NCBI GenBank assembly: GCA_963769045.1 | Contig: CAVYKK010000026.1 | Span: forward strand, 186,001 to 250,000 | Direction of reading: 5' to 3' | From: Methanocella_A sp963769045 | GTDB lineage: Archaea > Halobacteriota > Methanocellia > Methanocellales > Methanocellaceae | DNA: 64,000 nt | Part shown: positions 32,238 through 41,053 of the stretch, piece by piece | How the letters are laid out: every line of letters begins with the position of its first letter | Numbering within the stretch: position 1 is the first letter of the stretch | Program-made: the position numbers and the translations under genes | Notes under the pieces: generated by a model | Told to the model about the DNA's origin: nothing | The model's database searches: none | Seen by the model: only the letters and a program-made list of their open reading frames with translations

Positions 32238-33024
32238 TTATAATGACTCTCGTTTTTCCGGATAAGTCTTCTCCGGGCGTTTTACCATGAATGAATCCCC
32301 GTAGTCCTTACACATCTTCTCGGCCATGCCTATCGGTATGCCCAGCGCCATCAGATCGTGCGGGAACCAGTCGTTGCCGTAGGAAGCCATCGGGCTGATG
32401 AAGGCCGTATTCTTCGGGGCGCCCTCGGCCAGGCCGGCGGGGTACGTGACGAACGTGGCGCAATGCGCCCCCCATGCTGCGATCACCGGGCTGAAGGGGT
32501 CCTGCCGGCCGAAGTGCGCCAGCCCGCAAAGGTTCCTGATCGGCTCGGCCTCACCGAAGCACAGGACAGACAATGGCCGATATGCTGTCGCCGGCGTCCG
32601 GACATGGGCCCATGACAAGGTATCTCCCGGGAGGCGTGATCCTGCCCAGGCGGTCGAGGTTTGCCTGGCATGTCGCCGGCGTGTCCTTCAGGTAGTGGGC
32701 ATCATGGTTGCCATCGCCTTTCGACTCGGACGCGTACAGGTTTTTCATCATCGGCGGCATCTTCATGAAGCCCAGCCAGGCGGATGCGCCGAAACAGCAC
32801 TCTTTCATGACATCCCGGCCGAGGTATACCGGAGGCACTTCGGGACTCATAGCCATCTTCAGCAGAGCTTTTCCAAGGCACCGGTGGCCTTCGGTGATCA
32901 CGCCGGATACCGGGACGGCGCCGTCCGGGACGTGCTCCGTACAAAAAACGAAGACCGGGCGGTAACGTAGCGGGCCTGCCCTGATGAGCATGTCGTTGAT
33001 CTTACCTGTCGAAAAGCCGGACAA
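32238..33024 (-). CDS. DUF169 family protein, frameshifted
   Basis: The start is inferred as a TTG at 33024 (MSGFSTGKINDMLIRAG), because GAGGAGG lies 9 bases before it and a TATA-like box (TTTATATAAG) stands about 40 bases upstream. The first frame runs through FVFCTEHVPDG, GKALLKMAMSPEVPPVYLGR and PPGRYLVMGPCPDAGDS, then fails. The next frame continues with RPLSVLCFGEAEPIRNLC and YGNDWFPHDLMALGIPIG to the stop. One extra base near 32575-32595 explains both. DUF169 proteins are common in methanogens; the function is unknown. The 337-bp spacer between this gene and aIF-1A holds only small palindromes, such as TTTCATATATGATGAAA near 33167. Confidence 0.75.
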
Positions 33025-33361
33025 TGACAGAAACCTCCTCAACCCGTGCTGGTATGTATGTTTACTTATATAAAAAACTGAAGTGTCAGATGAGCGACAG
33101 AATGGGAATTCGGCTTTAAATGCAGCGCAGCTCAACCGCTATTACATCAGGCAGCTTAGCGCAGTTTCATATATGATGAAACGTCATGTAATATGGCAGA
33201 TTACTTTAAGATAGCGGGACGACTTCATTTTTTAGGTGCAGTTCTCCGCTTCCAGGATGGACGTCTCGAAAGTGCGAAAAAAGCACGCTATCTGTTTTGA
33301 GATTTTCCGGCGTGGACTCGTGCCGGGCCATTCTAAATAACGTTAAGGAGATCGTGAAACA

Positions 33362-33691
33362 TTGAACAGGCCAGGTAATAATTCCTATAACAGGAACGCC
33401 GCCGCAGGCGAACCAATTACGAGGGTACGGACCCCCAACAGGAACGAGCGCGAGGTGCTGGGCACGGTAACGGGCATGCTCGGCGGGAGCCGGGTCACTG
33501 TCCGCTGCATGGACAGCGTGACCAGGATGTGCCGGATCCGGGGCAAGATGAAAAAGAGGACCTGGGTCCGGGAAGGCGATATCGTGATCGTCGTACCCTG
33601 GGACTTCCAGGACGAGAAAGGCGACGTCATCTGGCGCTACACGGGCCCGCAGGCCGAATGGCTCCAGAAAAAAGGATTCCTCAGGGAATAA
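33362..33691 (+). CDS. Archaeal translation initiation factor aIF-1A
   Basis: A 109-residue OB-fold protein of the eIF1A family, which binds the ribosomal A site and helps start-codon selection. Visible motifs: TRVRTPNRNEREVLGTVTGM, SRVTVRCMDSVTRMCRIRGK, KKRTWVREGDIVIVVPWDFQ and GDVIWRYTG. The start is a TTG at 33362 with AAGGAG 11 bases before it. No ATG precedes the conserved domain. A hairpin terminator follows. Confidence 0.93.
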   Translation: MNRPGNNSYNRNAAAGEPITRVRTPNRNEREVLGTVTGMLGGSRVTVRCMDSVTRMCRIRGKMKKRTWVREGDIVIVVPWDFQDEKGDVIWRYTGPQAEWLQKKGFLRE

Positions 33692-33711
33692 TCGATAATT
33701 AATTACTAAGA

Positions 33712-33756
33712 CTATGGGCATCGCGCCGGAAGCCAGTGCCCATAGCGTCATTCTTT
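33712..33756 (+). terminator. Hairpin terminator after aIF-1A
   Basis: CTATGGGCA (33712-33720) pairs with TGCCCATAG (33736-33744), followed by a T-rich run (ATTCTTTTCT). Confidence 0.65.
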
Positions 33757-33881
33757 TCTAAAGTAATTACTGTCTGCATCTGCTTCCCGTCCTATCGGGT
33801 TTCGCATTGTGCAAAATGTGAATAAACCTGATATCTGCACCGGGTGAAATCCTCACTAAAATCGTATGGCAGGGGTAACTG

Positions 33882-34298
33882 ATGAAAATTAAGGACATCA
33901 TGACGAAGGATATCGCGTGCGTGGACGCCAACTCCACGGCCGCCGACGCGGCCAGAAAGATGAAAGACCAGAACGTCGGGACCGTTCTGATTATCGACCA
34001 GAACCAGCTGAAGGGGATGATAACGGACCGGGCGATCACCACCAGGGCCGTGGCCGAAGGCAAGGACCCGAAGTCTTTGCCCGTGACCGATATCATGACC
34101 AAAGACATCATCGGGTGCAGCGATGAGGACGACATGTTTGACGCCCTCAAGACAATGGGGGAGAATAAAGTCCGGAGGCTGCCTGTCGTAGACGACAAGG
34201 ACCACCTCGTAGGCGTCGTGTCCATGTCCGACATCGCCGAGCAGATGCGTTCGGGCATCGACAGCATGTTCGACGAGATGAGCAAAGCGATCAAATAG
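33882..34298 (+). CDS. CBS-domain pair protein
   Basis: A 138-residue protein made of two CBS domains: KIKDIMTKDIACVDANSTAA to GMITDRAITTRAVAE, and VTDIMTKDIIGCSDEDDMFD to HLVGVVSMSDIAEQM. Such modules bind adenine nucleotides and report energy state. No catalytic domain is attached. The ATG at 33882 is preceded by AGGGGT. Confidence 0.9.
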   Translation: MKIKDIMTKDIACVDANSTAADAARKMKDQNVGTVLIIDQNQLKGMITDRAITTRAVAEGKDPKSLPVTDIMTKDIIGCSDEDDMFDALKTMGENKVRRLPVVDDKDHLVGVVSMSDIAEQMRSGIDSMFDEMSKAIK

Positions 34299-34300
34299 GC

Positions 34301-34639
34301 ATTGGACACAAAGGGCACAAAGGGCACAAAGGGCACAACGGTCTCTAGTATCAACTATGAAAACCTGTTGCTGGCGACGACCCCGCCGATATGGACGAAT
34401 GGGTCAGCGGCGAGACGGTGAGGGGCATCACTAAGGCCGTCCGGCGGACCGCACTGAAAACGTTCGCCAGCATCAGCGACGACTGGAGCGAATCCAGGTA
34501 CAGCTCCGGCTGGATCAGCCTTTGAAATACGAAGGATACGACAACGATAGCCGAACTGGTAACAAGTACCGACGAAAAGAGCACGCTAACGCACAGAGGC
34601 CTTTGTGCCCTCCGTGCCCTTTGCGCCCTCTGTGTCCAA
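34301..34639. repeat. Inverted pair of AAGGGCACA-type tandem arms
   Basis: The left arm at 34301-34340 (ATTGGACACAAAGGGCACAA units) matches inversely the right arm at 34599-34639 (CTTTGTGCCCTCCGTGCCCT to TGTGTCCAAT). The 260 bp between them hold no convincing gene. Small open frames there lack starts or motifs. The pair lies between the CBS gene and the convergent KGG gene. Confidence 0.7.
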
Positions 34640-34642
34640 TGA

Positions 34643-34876
34643 TTACTTCTTTTCCTCTTCCTCGCCCTTCTCGATGAGCTCTTTAACCTTCTGGCCACCC
34701 TTGTGACCGATCTTCGAATAGAACTCCGGGCCCTTCTCCTCGGAGACCTTCTCGCCGCCCTTATGCCCAATCTTCTCGTAGAACTCGTGACCGTGAGTTT
34801 TAGCGGTCTTCTCGCCGCCCTTCTGACCGGCTTCCTTGACGGTCATGCCGCCCTTTTTCTCCTCTTTCTCAGCCAT
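34643..34876 (-). CDS. KGG-repeat stress protein (GsiB/con-10 type), copy 1
   Basis: A 77-residue highly charged protein with repeated KGG motifs (GMTVKEAGQKGGEKTAKTHG, YEKIGHKGGEKVSEEKG, YSKIGHKGGQKVKEL) and an acidic-basic tail. Such hydrophilin-like proteins accumulate in general stress or desiccation. The ATG at 34876 is chosen; the upstream frame is not family-like. The upstream bases ATAATACCACCAAAAGATGC (plus strand) are shared exactly with copy 2. Confidence 0.85.
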   Translation of the reverse strand: MAEKEEKKGGMTVKEAGQKGGEKTAKTHGHEFYEKIGHKGGEKVSEEKGPEFYSKIGHKGGQKVKELIEKGEEEEKK

Positions 34877-35192
34877 AATACCACCAAAAGATGCTGGGAC
34901 TGTATCAATAAAACCATACTGGCAGATATTCGCAGAGAGTCCATCGATTAGCTCAAAACGGAGCGATACCAAGAATATCTGCCGTTTTTGCCGACGGTTT
35001 CAAAAACCGGGCTTATTTTTATCGTATTTATGCTTGTAATGATAAAAAATGCGCCGTATACCCTGACCGGACGGATGTGAACGGCACGGAGAACATGAAT
35101 ACACCCGACAGAAAGTTATCAGATGAAAATGAACACTTCAGGCACCGGAGCCTTAGTGTCCTCCGTGCTCTCCGTGCCCTCCTAATCCAATG
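34877..35192. other. Spacer between KGG genes
   Basis: It holds the promoter side of copy 1 and, at 35148-35189, a single arm of GTGCTCTCCGTGCCCTCC-type tandem units. No gene is seen. Confidence 0.5.
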
Positions 35193-35486
35193 CTATTTCT
35201 TTTCCTCTTCCTCGCCCTTCTCGATGAGCTCTTTAACCTTCTGGCCGCCCTTGTGACCGATCTTCGAATAGAACTCGGGGCCGTGCGCCTTTGAGGTTGC
35301 TTCGCCGCCCTTCTTGCCGATCTCCTCGTAGAACTCCGGGCCCTTCTCCACAGAGACCTTCTCGCCGCCCTTGTGGCCGATCTTCTCGTAGAACTCCTTG
35401 CCGTGGGTCTCGGAAGTCTTCTCGCCGCCCTTGTGGCCTGCTTCCTTGACGGTCATGCCGCCCTTCTTTTCCTCTTTCTCAGCCAT
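35193..35486 (-). CDS. KGG-repeat stress protein, copy 2
   Basis: A 97-residue paralogue of copy 1 with one more repeat unit (YEEIGKKGGEATSKAHGPEF). N- and C-termini are almost identical to copy 1, and the 20 bases before the ATG are the same. This is a recent tandem duplication with gain or loss of one repeat. Functional expectations are as for copy 1: a small soluble protectant. Confidence 0.85.
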   Translation of the reverse strand: MAEKEEKKGGMTVKEAGHKGGEKTSETHGKEFYEKIGHKGGEKVSVEKGPEFYEEIGKKGGEATSKAHGPEFYSKIGHKGGQKVKELIEKGEEEEKK

Positions 35487-35684
35487 AATACCACCAAAAG
35501 ATGCTGCACCCCCGTAAGTATAAGAACGCCGGCTATTATGAGCATTGAGCTTTATTGATACGCTCCATTTAATGCAAGAGTCCTGCAGGCGCGAAAAATG
35601 TATTATTCGCCATTAAATACGGCAGACATTAACGTCATCGGGCCTGTCGGAGCGACGGCATCCGTAAAAAAACGGCCGGATGGT

Positions 35685-36068
35685 TCACGTACAGGGCATC
35701 GGCCGTGTAGCGGTATTGGAGACCGAGTCAATGGCGTTGATGATAGTCTGCAGGCTCGATGGCTTTTTGATGAACAGGATCGCACCGGACTCCAGGGCTT
35801 CTTTCTCGACCTGTGCATCGGCACTCAGGAAAATGATCTTCACACAGGGGTCGATAGCCATCATCTCTCTGGCGACAATGACGCCGTTCTTGACCGGCAG
35901 CCGGTTGTCAAGCAATATGACGTCGGGCCGGGGCAGCGATTTCCTGAATAGCTCGACCGCCTCGTTGCCATCATAGGCAACATAACAGACAGGGATTCCC
36001 CGGATAGAAAAAAATTTCTTTAGCACGTTGACCATTTCGACTTCGTCTTCGACGATCGCGATTTTAAT
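35685..36068 (-). CDS. Single-domain response regulator (REC)
   Basis: The receiver core is clear: DVILLDNRLPVKNGVIVAREM with the phosphoacceptor Asp in LLDNRLP, IIFLSADAQ with the conserved Ser, and FIKKPSS with the conserved Lys. The first ATG (36035) would cut off the acidic pocket. The same frame upstream reads KIAIVEDEVEM, which is the expected first strand, so translation must begin earlier. An ATT at 36068 is in frame. Alternatively an ATG at 36090 joins after a one-base frameshift near 36075-36088. No output domain is present. It may serve the orphan PAS kinase. Confidence 0.75.
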   Translation of the reverse strand: MKIAIVEDEVEMVNVLKKFFSIRGIPVCYVAYDGNEAVELFRKSLPRPDVILLDNRLPVKNGVIVAREMMAIDPCVKIIFLSADAQVEKEALESGAILFIKKPSSLQTIINAIDSVSNTATRPMPCT

Positions 36069-36268
36069 TTGTTTATCAGGCGTGATGCATTCCCTCTGTC
36101 GGCATTTATTAACATACCTGCTTTATCTCATCCCAGGATATATATTTGAGCGATCACTATCCGAACTATTATTATGTAAATCTTTTTTTGTAACTTTTAA
36201 TGTTAAGAAGCTTTCGTAATGATTCTTAATGAATAAACATTATATATACGAATAAACTAATCATCAAT

Positions 36269-36463
36269 GTGGTGAAGGACATAAAGCTCGACATAAAATC
36301 TCTGGCTGCGACAATCTTCCTCGCGGCGTCCCTGTATGTCTTTGCCAGGGCAGGACAGGGGTTTCCGGTCAACGCGATCATTGAGGCGTCATTCATCGTA
36401 GCTATTGTCGTATGCCTTTATTTCTCCTACAGGCTGATACTTATCATGAACGATGTAGCCTGA
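36269..36463 (+). CDS. Small membrane protein with two helices, paralogue 1
   Basis: A 64-residue protein: VKDIKLDIKSLAATIFLAAS, a first helix ending LYVFARAGQ, then AIIEASFIVAIVVCLYFSYRLILI. It starts with GTG at 36269. The second copy at 36584 keeps the same plan (DIKSL, LYVF-R-G, AIIE, CLYFSY). No known family. Confidence 0.6.
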   Translation: MVKDIKLDIKSLAATIFLAASLYVFARAGQGFPVNAIIEASFIVAIVVCLYFSYRLILIMNDVA

Positions 36464-36583
36464 TCATATGCTTTTTAATACCTTTCGTTTTTTACTTTTT
36501 TGCAATGCTCGATTGCCGCGTGAAAACTTAATTACATAATAGTAATAAAAATATTAAATACTAAAAAATCCAAATAAAATTGG

Positions 36584-36778
36584 GTGAACAATATAGGAGT
36601 CGATATCAAGTCTCTGATGGCTAGCGCCTTCCTTATCTCTTCGCTGTATGTATTTTATCGGTCAGGCACCGCTTCTGTAAGCTCGGCCATCATTGAGCTC
36701 GGCTTCATCTGTGCCATCGGCATCTGCCTGTACTTCTCGTACCAGCTGATGGTCGCCATCAGCCGCATGCCCGGATAA
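36584..36778 (+). CDS. Small membrane protein with two helices, paralogue 2
   Basis: A 64-residue paralogue of the preceding gene, sharing DIKSL, SLYVFYRSG, SAIIELGF and CLYFSYQL. It begins with GTG at 36584 and is separated by 120 AT-rich bases, so each copy seems to have its own promoter. The function is unknown. Confidence 0.6.
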   Translation: MNNIGVDIKSLMASAFLISSLYVFYRSGTASVSSAIIELGFICAIGICLYFSYQLMVAISRMPG

Positions 36779-36902
36779 ACATTGCCCTGGCATCAGGCGA
36801 AAATCATTACGGGATAACCTTTGCTCCCGGGTAATAATTCCCCTTTTTTCTTGCGTCCACCATTTATTTCCACAGAATATAACCAATTTAAGGTGATCCC
36901 CG

Positions 36903-37320
36903 TTGTTCGGTCCTGAAATGCCCCCGGGCGGAACCCCGGCAAGCGCTCCTATTGAACTTATCGATGTCGTGTTCGCCCTGTCGAACATCAGGCTGGTCAA
37001 AGAGATCGTCCAGGATAACCTCGTTCAGCTTGATCGTCTTAACGCGGTGGGAAAAGGCCAGACGGAAGGGCTCAAGTCCATGATCGTCCAGAAGCAGCAG
37101 CAGGCGCTGAAAGACCTGAACGGCGTGGAAAACGCTTTGAACGGCATCGTGGAGACAAGCATGAACCCGGAGAAGGCAGGCGTCCAGCAGGATGTCAGCC
37201 TCGGGCCTGAACACTCGAGAGCGCTGATCTATGCGCTCACGTTTGCAATCAGCTCACCTGATGAAGTTCATGCCTCAGCCGGGAGCAGGCGGCGGCGAGA
37301 TCCCAGGTACGATCATTTAG
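36903..37320 (+). CDS. Hypothetical protein, probable 3' frameshift
   Basis: It starts with TTG at 36903 (AAGGTGAT lies 6 bases before it) or ATG at 36918. It encodes a helical soluble protein: IELIDVVFALSNIRLVKEIV, KSMIVQKQQQALKDLNGVEN. The open frame runs on into the GAGGTC repeat as an Arg-rich tail. The next frame instead gives LMKFMPQPGAGGGEIPGTII and stops at 37318-37320, before the repeat. One extra base near 37245-37262 would join them. No family recognised. Confidence 0.5.
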
Positions 37321-37560
37321 AGGTCTCGGAGGTTTCGAGAGGCCACAGAGGTACACCTTTTTAGAGGTCACGGAGGTAACAAGAGGCCGCAGAGTTCAGC
37401 ACAGAGGTCACAGAGGGCACAGAGGACTACACAGAGGTTTGTTTAAGGAAAAGGCTATGGGAAAGCCGTCTTTTAAAAACGTCCTCTGTGAATACCTCTG
37501 TGACCTTTGTGACCTCTGTGCTGAACTCTGTGGCCTCTCGGAACCTCCGAGACCTCAAAG
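37315..37560. repeat. Hairpin of GAGGTCACA units, family member 2
   Basis: The left arm (GAGGTCTCGGAGGTTTCGAG ... TTCAGCACAGAGGTCACAGA) and the right arm (CCTCTGTGACCTTTGTGACC ... CTGAACTCTGTGGCCTCTCG) are imperfect reverse complements around a loop near 37445-37480. The covarying changes (GTTCAGC in the left arm and GCTGAAC in the right) keep pairing, unlike member 1, which has GCTCAGC and GCTGAGC. Confidence 0.75.
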
Positions 37561-37596
37561 CAAACGTTTTTTAAGGCGGACGGGCTACTGTCGTTC

Positions 37597-37896
37597 ATGG
37601 CCGGATGCACGCAGTGTGGCGAGTGCTGCAAGAAGTATGGCATGAGGCTGGAAGCCACGACGCTTGACATCGCGCGCTGGACCTTAGATGGCAGGCAGGA
37701 TATTCTTGCTCATGTAGGCATTGAGCGTGAGGGCAGGAATATCCAGGGAGGTACGCTATGGGTCGACAAGGATGGCCGGCGCGCCAGCGCATGCCCGTTT
37801 CTGGAGCAAAGAAAAGACGGCAAGTTTTACTGCGGCATACAGGAGACCAAGCCGGAAGCCTGCACCGCACACTGGTGTAAGAATTACCTGGACTAG
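37597..37896 (+). CDS. YkgJ-type cysteine-cluster protein
   Basis: A 99-residue protein of the YkgJ (zinc- or iron-chelating) family. It has CTQCGECCKKYG at the N-terminus, ACPFLEQRKDGKFYCGI in the middle and CTAHWCKNYLD at the end. The function is not established. Confidence 0.85.
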   Translation: MAGCTQCGECCKKYGMRLEATTLDIARWTLDGRQDILAHVGIEREGRNIQGGTLWVDKDGRRASACPFLEQRKDGKFYCGIQETKPEACTAHWCKNYLD

Positions 37897-37955
37897 AATC
37901 CACAAGACGACTTCATCACCGGGAGTATGGCGGATTCCCGATCGCCGCACCATTA

Positions 37956-38330
37956 TCAATGCGGTACATGGCCATGCTTGAAAGACAGGCCCTGCTTGTT
38001 CAGCCCGTCACGGTATGCGTTACCTACAGTATGACGATTCGGCCGGCAGATGTCAAGGCTTTCCAGTACCCTGTCAGTCATCGACAGGTCGCCGACCAGC
38101 ATTCTCTCGGGCAGCGGATACTTTTTAATCAGCGTAGGCGCCACGCACAACTTCTTCTCTGCCATTATCTCAGGGCGTTTTTTAAGGTCGAACATGTCGA
38201 CGTGGTAATGACCGTCGAGGTAATCGTGGCATATCCCGCGCAGGTTGTCCATGGCCAGTTCTGATCGCCTGTTGTCACTGATAAAATAGAATTCGAATTT
38301 CCATGTGTCTGACGGGTGACCCTGATACAT
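37956..38330 (-). CDS. KaiB-domain protein
   Basis: A 124-residue protein whose first 95 residues match the thioredoxin-like KaiB fold: FEFYFISDNRRSELAMDNLR, HVDMFDLKKRPEIMAEKKLC, VAPTLIKKYPLPERMLVGDL. In cyanobacteria KaiB times the KaiC clock. Archaeal KaiB proteins occur with KaiC-like ATPases of unknown role. No KaiC gene is in this window. The ATG at 38330 has AAGGA before it. Confidence 0.88.
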   Translation of the reverse strand: MYQGHPSDTWKFEFYFISDNRRSELAMDNLRGICHDYLDGHYHVDMFDLKKRPEIMAEKKLCVAPTLIKKYPLPERMLVGDLSMTDRVLESLDICRPNRHTVGNAYRDGLNKQGLSFKHGHVPH

Positions 38331-38458
38331 TAATAATCCTTGTAATACAATGTCAGGTCCATAAGATAAATATTATTACTGGTATTTAATTGCATAATAG
38401 TTTTTTAAGACATGATCGATCTGTTTTGGACAGGATGCAGACGAGCGATTTATTATAA

Positions 38459-39697
38459 CTATATCGACCGCGCCTTCATTGCCTCGACGATGTTCCTGAC
38501 GCCCAGCGCATAGGCTGCGGAATACATGTCAGTGTGGAATTCCAGTGCCGTGTCATGTACTTCCTTGTAGGCTCGTTTCATGATGTCTTTCAGCTTGAGC
38601 GAGACCTCGGAGCCGTTCCAGTACAGGCCTTCCCGGCCCTGCACCCATTCGAAGTGGCTGACGGCTACCCCGCCGCCATTGGCCAGGATATCCGGTACGA
38701 CCTCGATGCCCCGGGCGCCCAGCATCTCCGCACCCTTGCGATCGACAGGGCCGTTAGCAAGACACAGGACGACGCGTGCATTGATGCGGTCGGCGTTCTT
38801 CTCGTTGATCTGGTCCTCTTTCGCCGCCGGCACCAGCACGTCAACGCCCAGCTGCAGCAGGTCTTCGTTGGTGATGTTATCGGTGCCAGGGAACCCGACG
38901 ACCGAGCCGGTCTCGTCCTTATGCCGCATGACCGCATGGATGTCCAGGCCTTCGCCCCGGAAGATGCCGCCCTTCGAGTCGCTGACCGCGACGACTTTCC
39001 GGCCCTTGTTATGAAGTATCAGGGCCATGTTGCCGCCTACATTGCCGAAGCCCTGGACGGCGTAGGTCCGATAGTGTTCGCCCCGGGCACGCTCTACTTC
39101 CTCCATGACATAGATGCCGCCCCAGGCGACCGCGGTCACCCGGCCTTTGCTTCCGCCGAGCACCGGCGGCTTTCCGGTAAACGACGAGGGCACATGCCGG
39201 CATGCCATACGCTCGTACTCATCCATCATCCAGCCCATGGCTTCCTGGGAGACATTCATGTCAGGCGCCGGTATGTCCACGTCAGGGCCGATGACGGGAT
39301 AGATAGCCCTCACGTAACCCCGGCAGAGACGCTCCAGCTCGCCCTTCGACAACGTGTTCGTATCGGCAATGATCCCGCCCTTTGCGCCGCCATATGGCAG
39401 CCCCAGCACGGCGCACTTCAGGGACATGAGCATCGACAGGGCCGACACCTCGGCCTCCGTCACCATGGGCGCGATGCGTATGCCGCCCTTGAGCGGCCCG
39501 CGAGCTCCGTTATGCTGGAACCGGTATGCCCTGATAATCCTGAGGCTCCCGTCGTCCGCCTGTAGCGGGTACTCAACGGACAGCCGCCGGGCGATGCTGG
39601 TCAAAAGAAGCCGGTGTCTGTCGTCGATCTTAGCCAGATCGCAGGCTAAGCCGATGAGATTAAGCGTATCAGTGAGGAAGTCGCCGCCGTCTTTCAT
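38459..39697 (-). CDS. gdhA: Glutamate dehydrogenase
   Basis: A 412-residue enzyme of the Glu/Leu/Phe/Val dehydrogenase family, which interconverts glutamate and 2-oxoglutarate plus ammonia. Signatures: GARGPLKGGIRIAP, LGLPYGGAKGGI with the catalytic Lys, PAPDMNV with its Asp, and the NAD(P) fold VQGFGNVGGNMA. The length is normal for the hexameric archaeal form. The start ATG is at 39697. Confidence 0.93.
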   Translation of the reverse strand: MKDGGDFLTDTLNLIGLACDLAKIDDRHRLLLTSIARRLSVEYPLQADDGSLRIIRAYRFQHNGARGPLKGGIRIAPMVTEAEVSALSMLMSLKCAVLGLPYGGAKGGIIADTNTLSKGELERLCRGYVRAIYPVIGPDVDIPAPDMNVSQEAMGWMMDEYERMACRHVPSSFTGKPPVLGGSKGRVTAVAWGGIYVMEEVERARGEHYRTYAVQGFGNVGGNMALILHNKGRKVVAVSDSKGGIFRGEGLDIHAVMRHKDETGSVVGFPGTDNITNEDLLQLGVDVLVPAAKEDQINEKNADRINARVVLCLANGPVDRKGAEMLGARGIEVVPDILANGGGVAVSHFEWVQGREGLYWNGSEVSLKLKDIMKRAYKEVHDTALEFHTDMYSAAYALGVRNIVEAMKARSI

Positions 39698-39764
39698 CGA
39701 TCAATGGTTTGCATTCCGGGGTTAAGAGGCTTTCTTGAGGTTTCATGAGGCCACAGAGACGTTC

Positions 39765-39985
39765 ACCGTTAGAGGTCTCAGAGGTTTCTGGAGGTCTCAG
39801 AGATCAGCACAGAGGTCACAGAGGCCACAGAGGTATGCACAGAGGACGCTTTTAGAAGATGACTTCATGCAGCCTTTTCCTTAAAAAACCTCTGTGTCAT
39901 CCTCTGTGACCTCTGTGACCTCTGTGACCTCTGTGACCTCTGTGCTGAGTCTCTGTGACCTCTCGAAACCTCTGAGACCTCCTGT
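39765..39985. repeat. Hairpin of GAGGTCACA units, family member 3
   Basis: The left arm (GAGGTCTCAGAGGTTTCTGG ... ATCAGCACAGAGGTCACAGA) and the right arm (CCTCTGTGACCTCTGTGACC repeated five times, then CTGAGTCTCTGTGACCTCTC) are inverted and close on an AT-rich loop near 39845-39885. It fills the spacer between the divergent glutamate dehydrogenase and cheR genes. The number of 9-base units differs from members 1 and 2, which points to slippage. Confidence 0.75.
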
Positions 39986-40062
39986 AATTGTAATTACAAA
40001 TCGGCAAGCACCGGCGTTGCTTCCGGTAAAGTATATATCACATGCATACATGGTCTCATTCG

Positions 40063-40902
40063 ATGGAAGACATCCCTGATCTGGAACTGCGTAACCTGAT
40101 ACGTAAGATCCATAGCCGGACCGGCATCGACCTCGGGCAGTACAAGGATAGCTATATCGCCCGGCGTCTCTCGACCCGTATGAAAGTCCTGGGCGCCAAT
40201 ACGTATCGCAGCTACTCCCAGATGCTCGACTCGAACGCCGACGAATACGATAAGGTCGTGGACGCATTTACCATCAACGTCTCGGAGTTCTTCCGGGACA
40301 AGGACGCGTACCGGACCATCAGGGAAAAGGTCATACCGGCGATCGTGGCCGAAAAGAACAGCACCGGGCGGCGAAGCCTCCGCATCTGGAGCGCAGCCTG
40401 CGCCTGCGGCGAGGAAGTCTACTCGATCTCGATGATCCTTCACGACGTGCTGGGCAAGGATTACGACAAATTCACGATACGGCTCTACGCCACCGACATC
40501 GACGACGCCTGCATGAAAAAGGCACAGGAAGGCCTGTACGACCCTGTATCGCTCAAAAATGTCGACAAGCCGTATATGGAAAGGTTCACGACGACCACCC
40601 CGGCAGGCAAGATCGCGGTAAACGATAGCGTCAAACGCAATGTCGCGTTCCGGCACTACGACCTCATCAACGGCGGCGCCTTCGGAAACTACTATGACCT
40701 TATCCTCTGCCGCAACGTCATGATCTACTTCTCCGAGCCGCAGAAAAAGAAGCTCATCGCCCATTTCTACGAAGCGCTCAACCCGGGCGGATACCTCGTC
40801 ATCGGCAAGACCGAGACGCTGACGACTGACACAAAAGCGTCGTTCTTGTCGGCCTACGGGATCGAACGGATCTACCGCAAGCCCGAACGCAGCCTCGTTT
40901 AA
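40063..40902 (+). CDS. cheR: CheR-type protein methyltransferase
   Basis: CheR methylates glutamates on chemoreceptors with SAM. About 279 residues: an N-terminal helical domain (LRNLIRKIHSRTGIDLGQYK), SEFFRDKDAYRTIREKVIPA, SLRIWSAACACGEEVYSISM (SAM motif), LYATDIDDACMKKAQEGLY, and DLILCRNVMIYFSEPQKKKL. The ATG at 40063 lies about 27 bases after a TATA-like GTATATAT (40031-40038), so the mRNA may be leaderless. No other che gene is adjacent. Confidence 0.9.
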   Translation: MEDIPDLELRNLIRKIHSRTGIDLGQYKDSYIARRLSTRMKVLGANTYRSYSQMLDSNADEYDKVVDAFTINVSEFFRDKDAYRTIREKVIPAIVAEKNSTGRRSLRIWSAACACGEEVYSISMILHDVLGKDYDKFTIRLYATDIDDACMKKAQEGLYDPVSLKNVDKPYMERFTTTTPAGKIAVNDSVKRNVAFRHYDLINGGAFGNYYDLILCRNVMIYFSEPQKKKLIAHFYEALNPGGYLVIGKTETLTTDTKASFLSAYGIERIYRKPERSLV

Positions 40903-41053
40903 GACGCCATGAGGGCCAGGACGCCAGGGTTGTCTATGCATCCGGTATGGGGGCCGCCATACCAGATGAACACATAACAACTTGGCATGCTTGGCTTTCC
41001 TGTCGCCTTGGCATCGGGAAAGTTTTGTTATCATCCGCCGCATACGTTCCTTT

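Noticed and set aside
38459..40902. Chemotaxis gene cluster around cheR
   Set aside because: No cheA, cheW, cheB or receptor gene is adjacent. Neighbours are metabolic.
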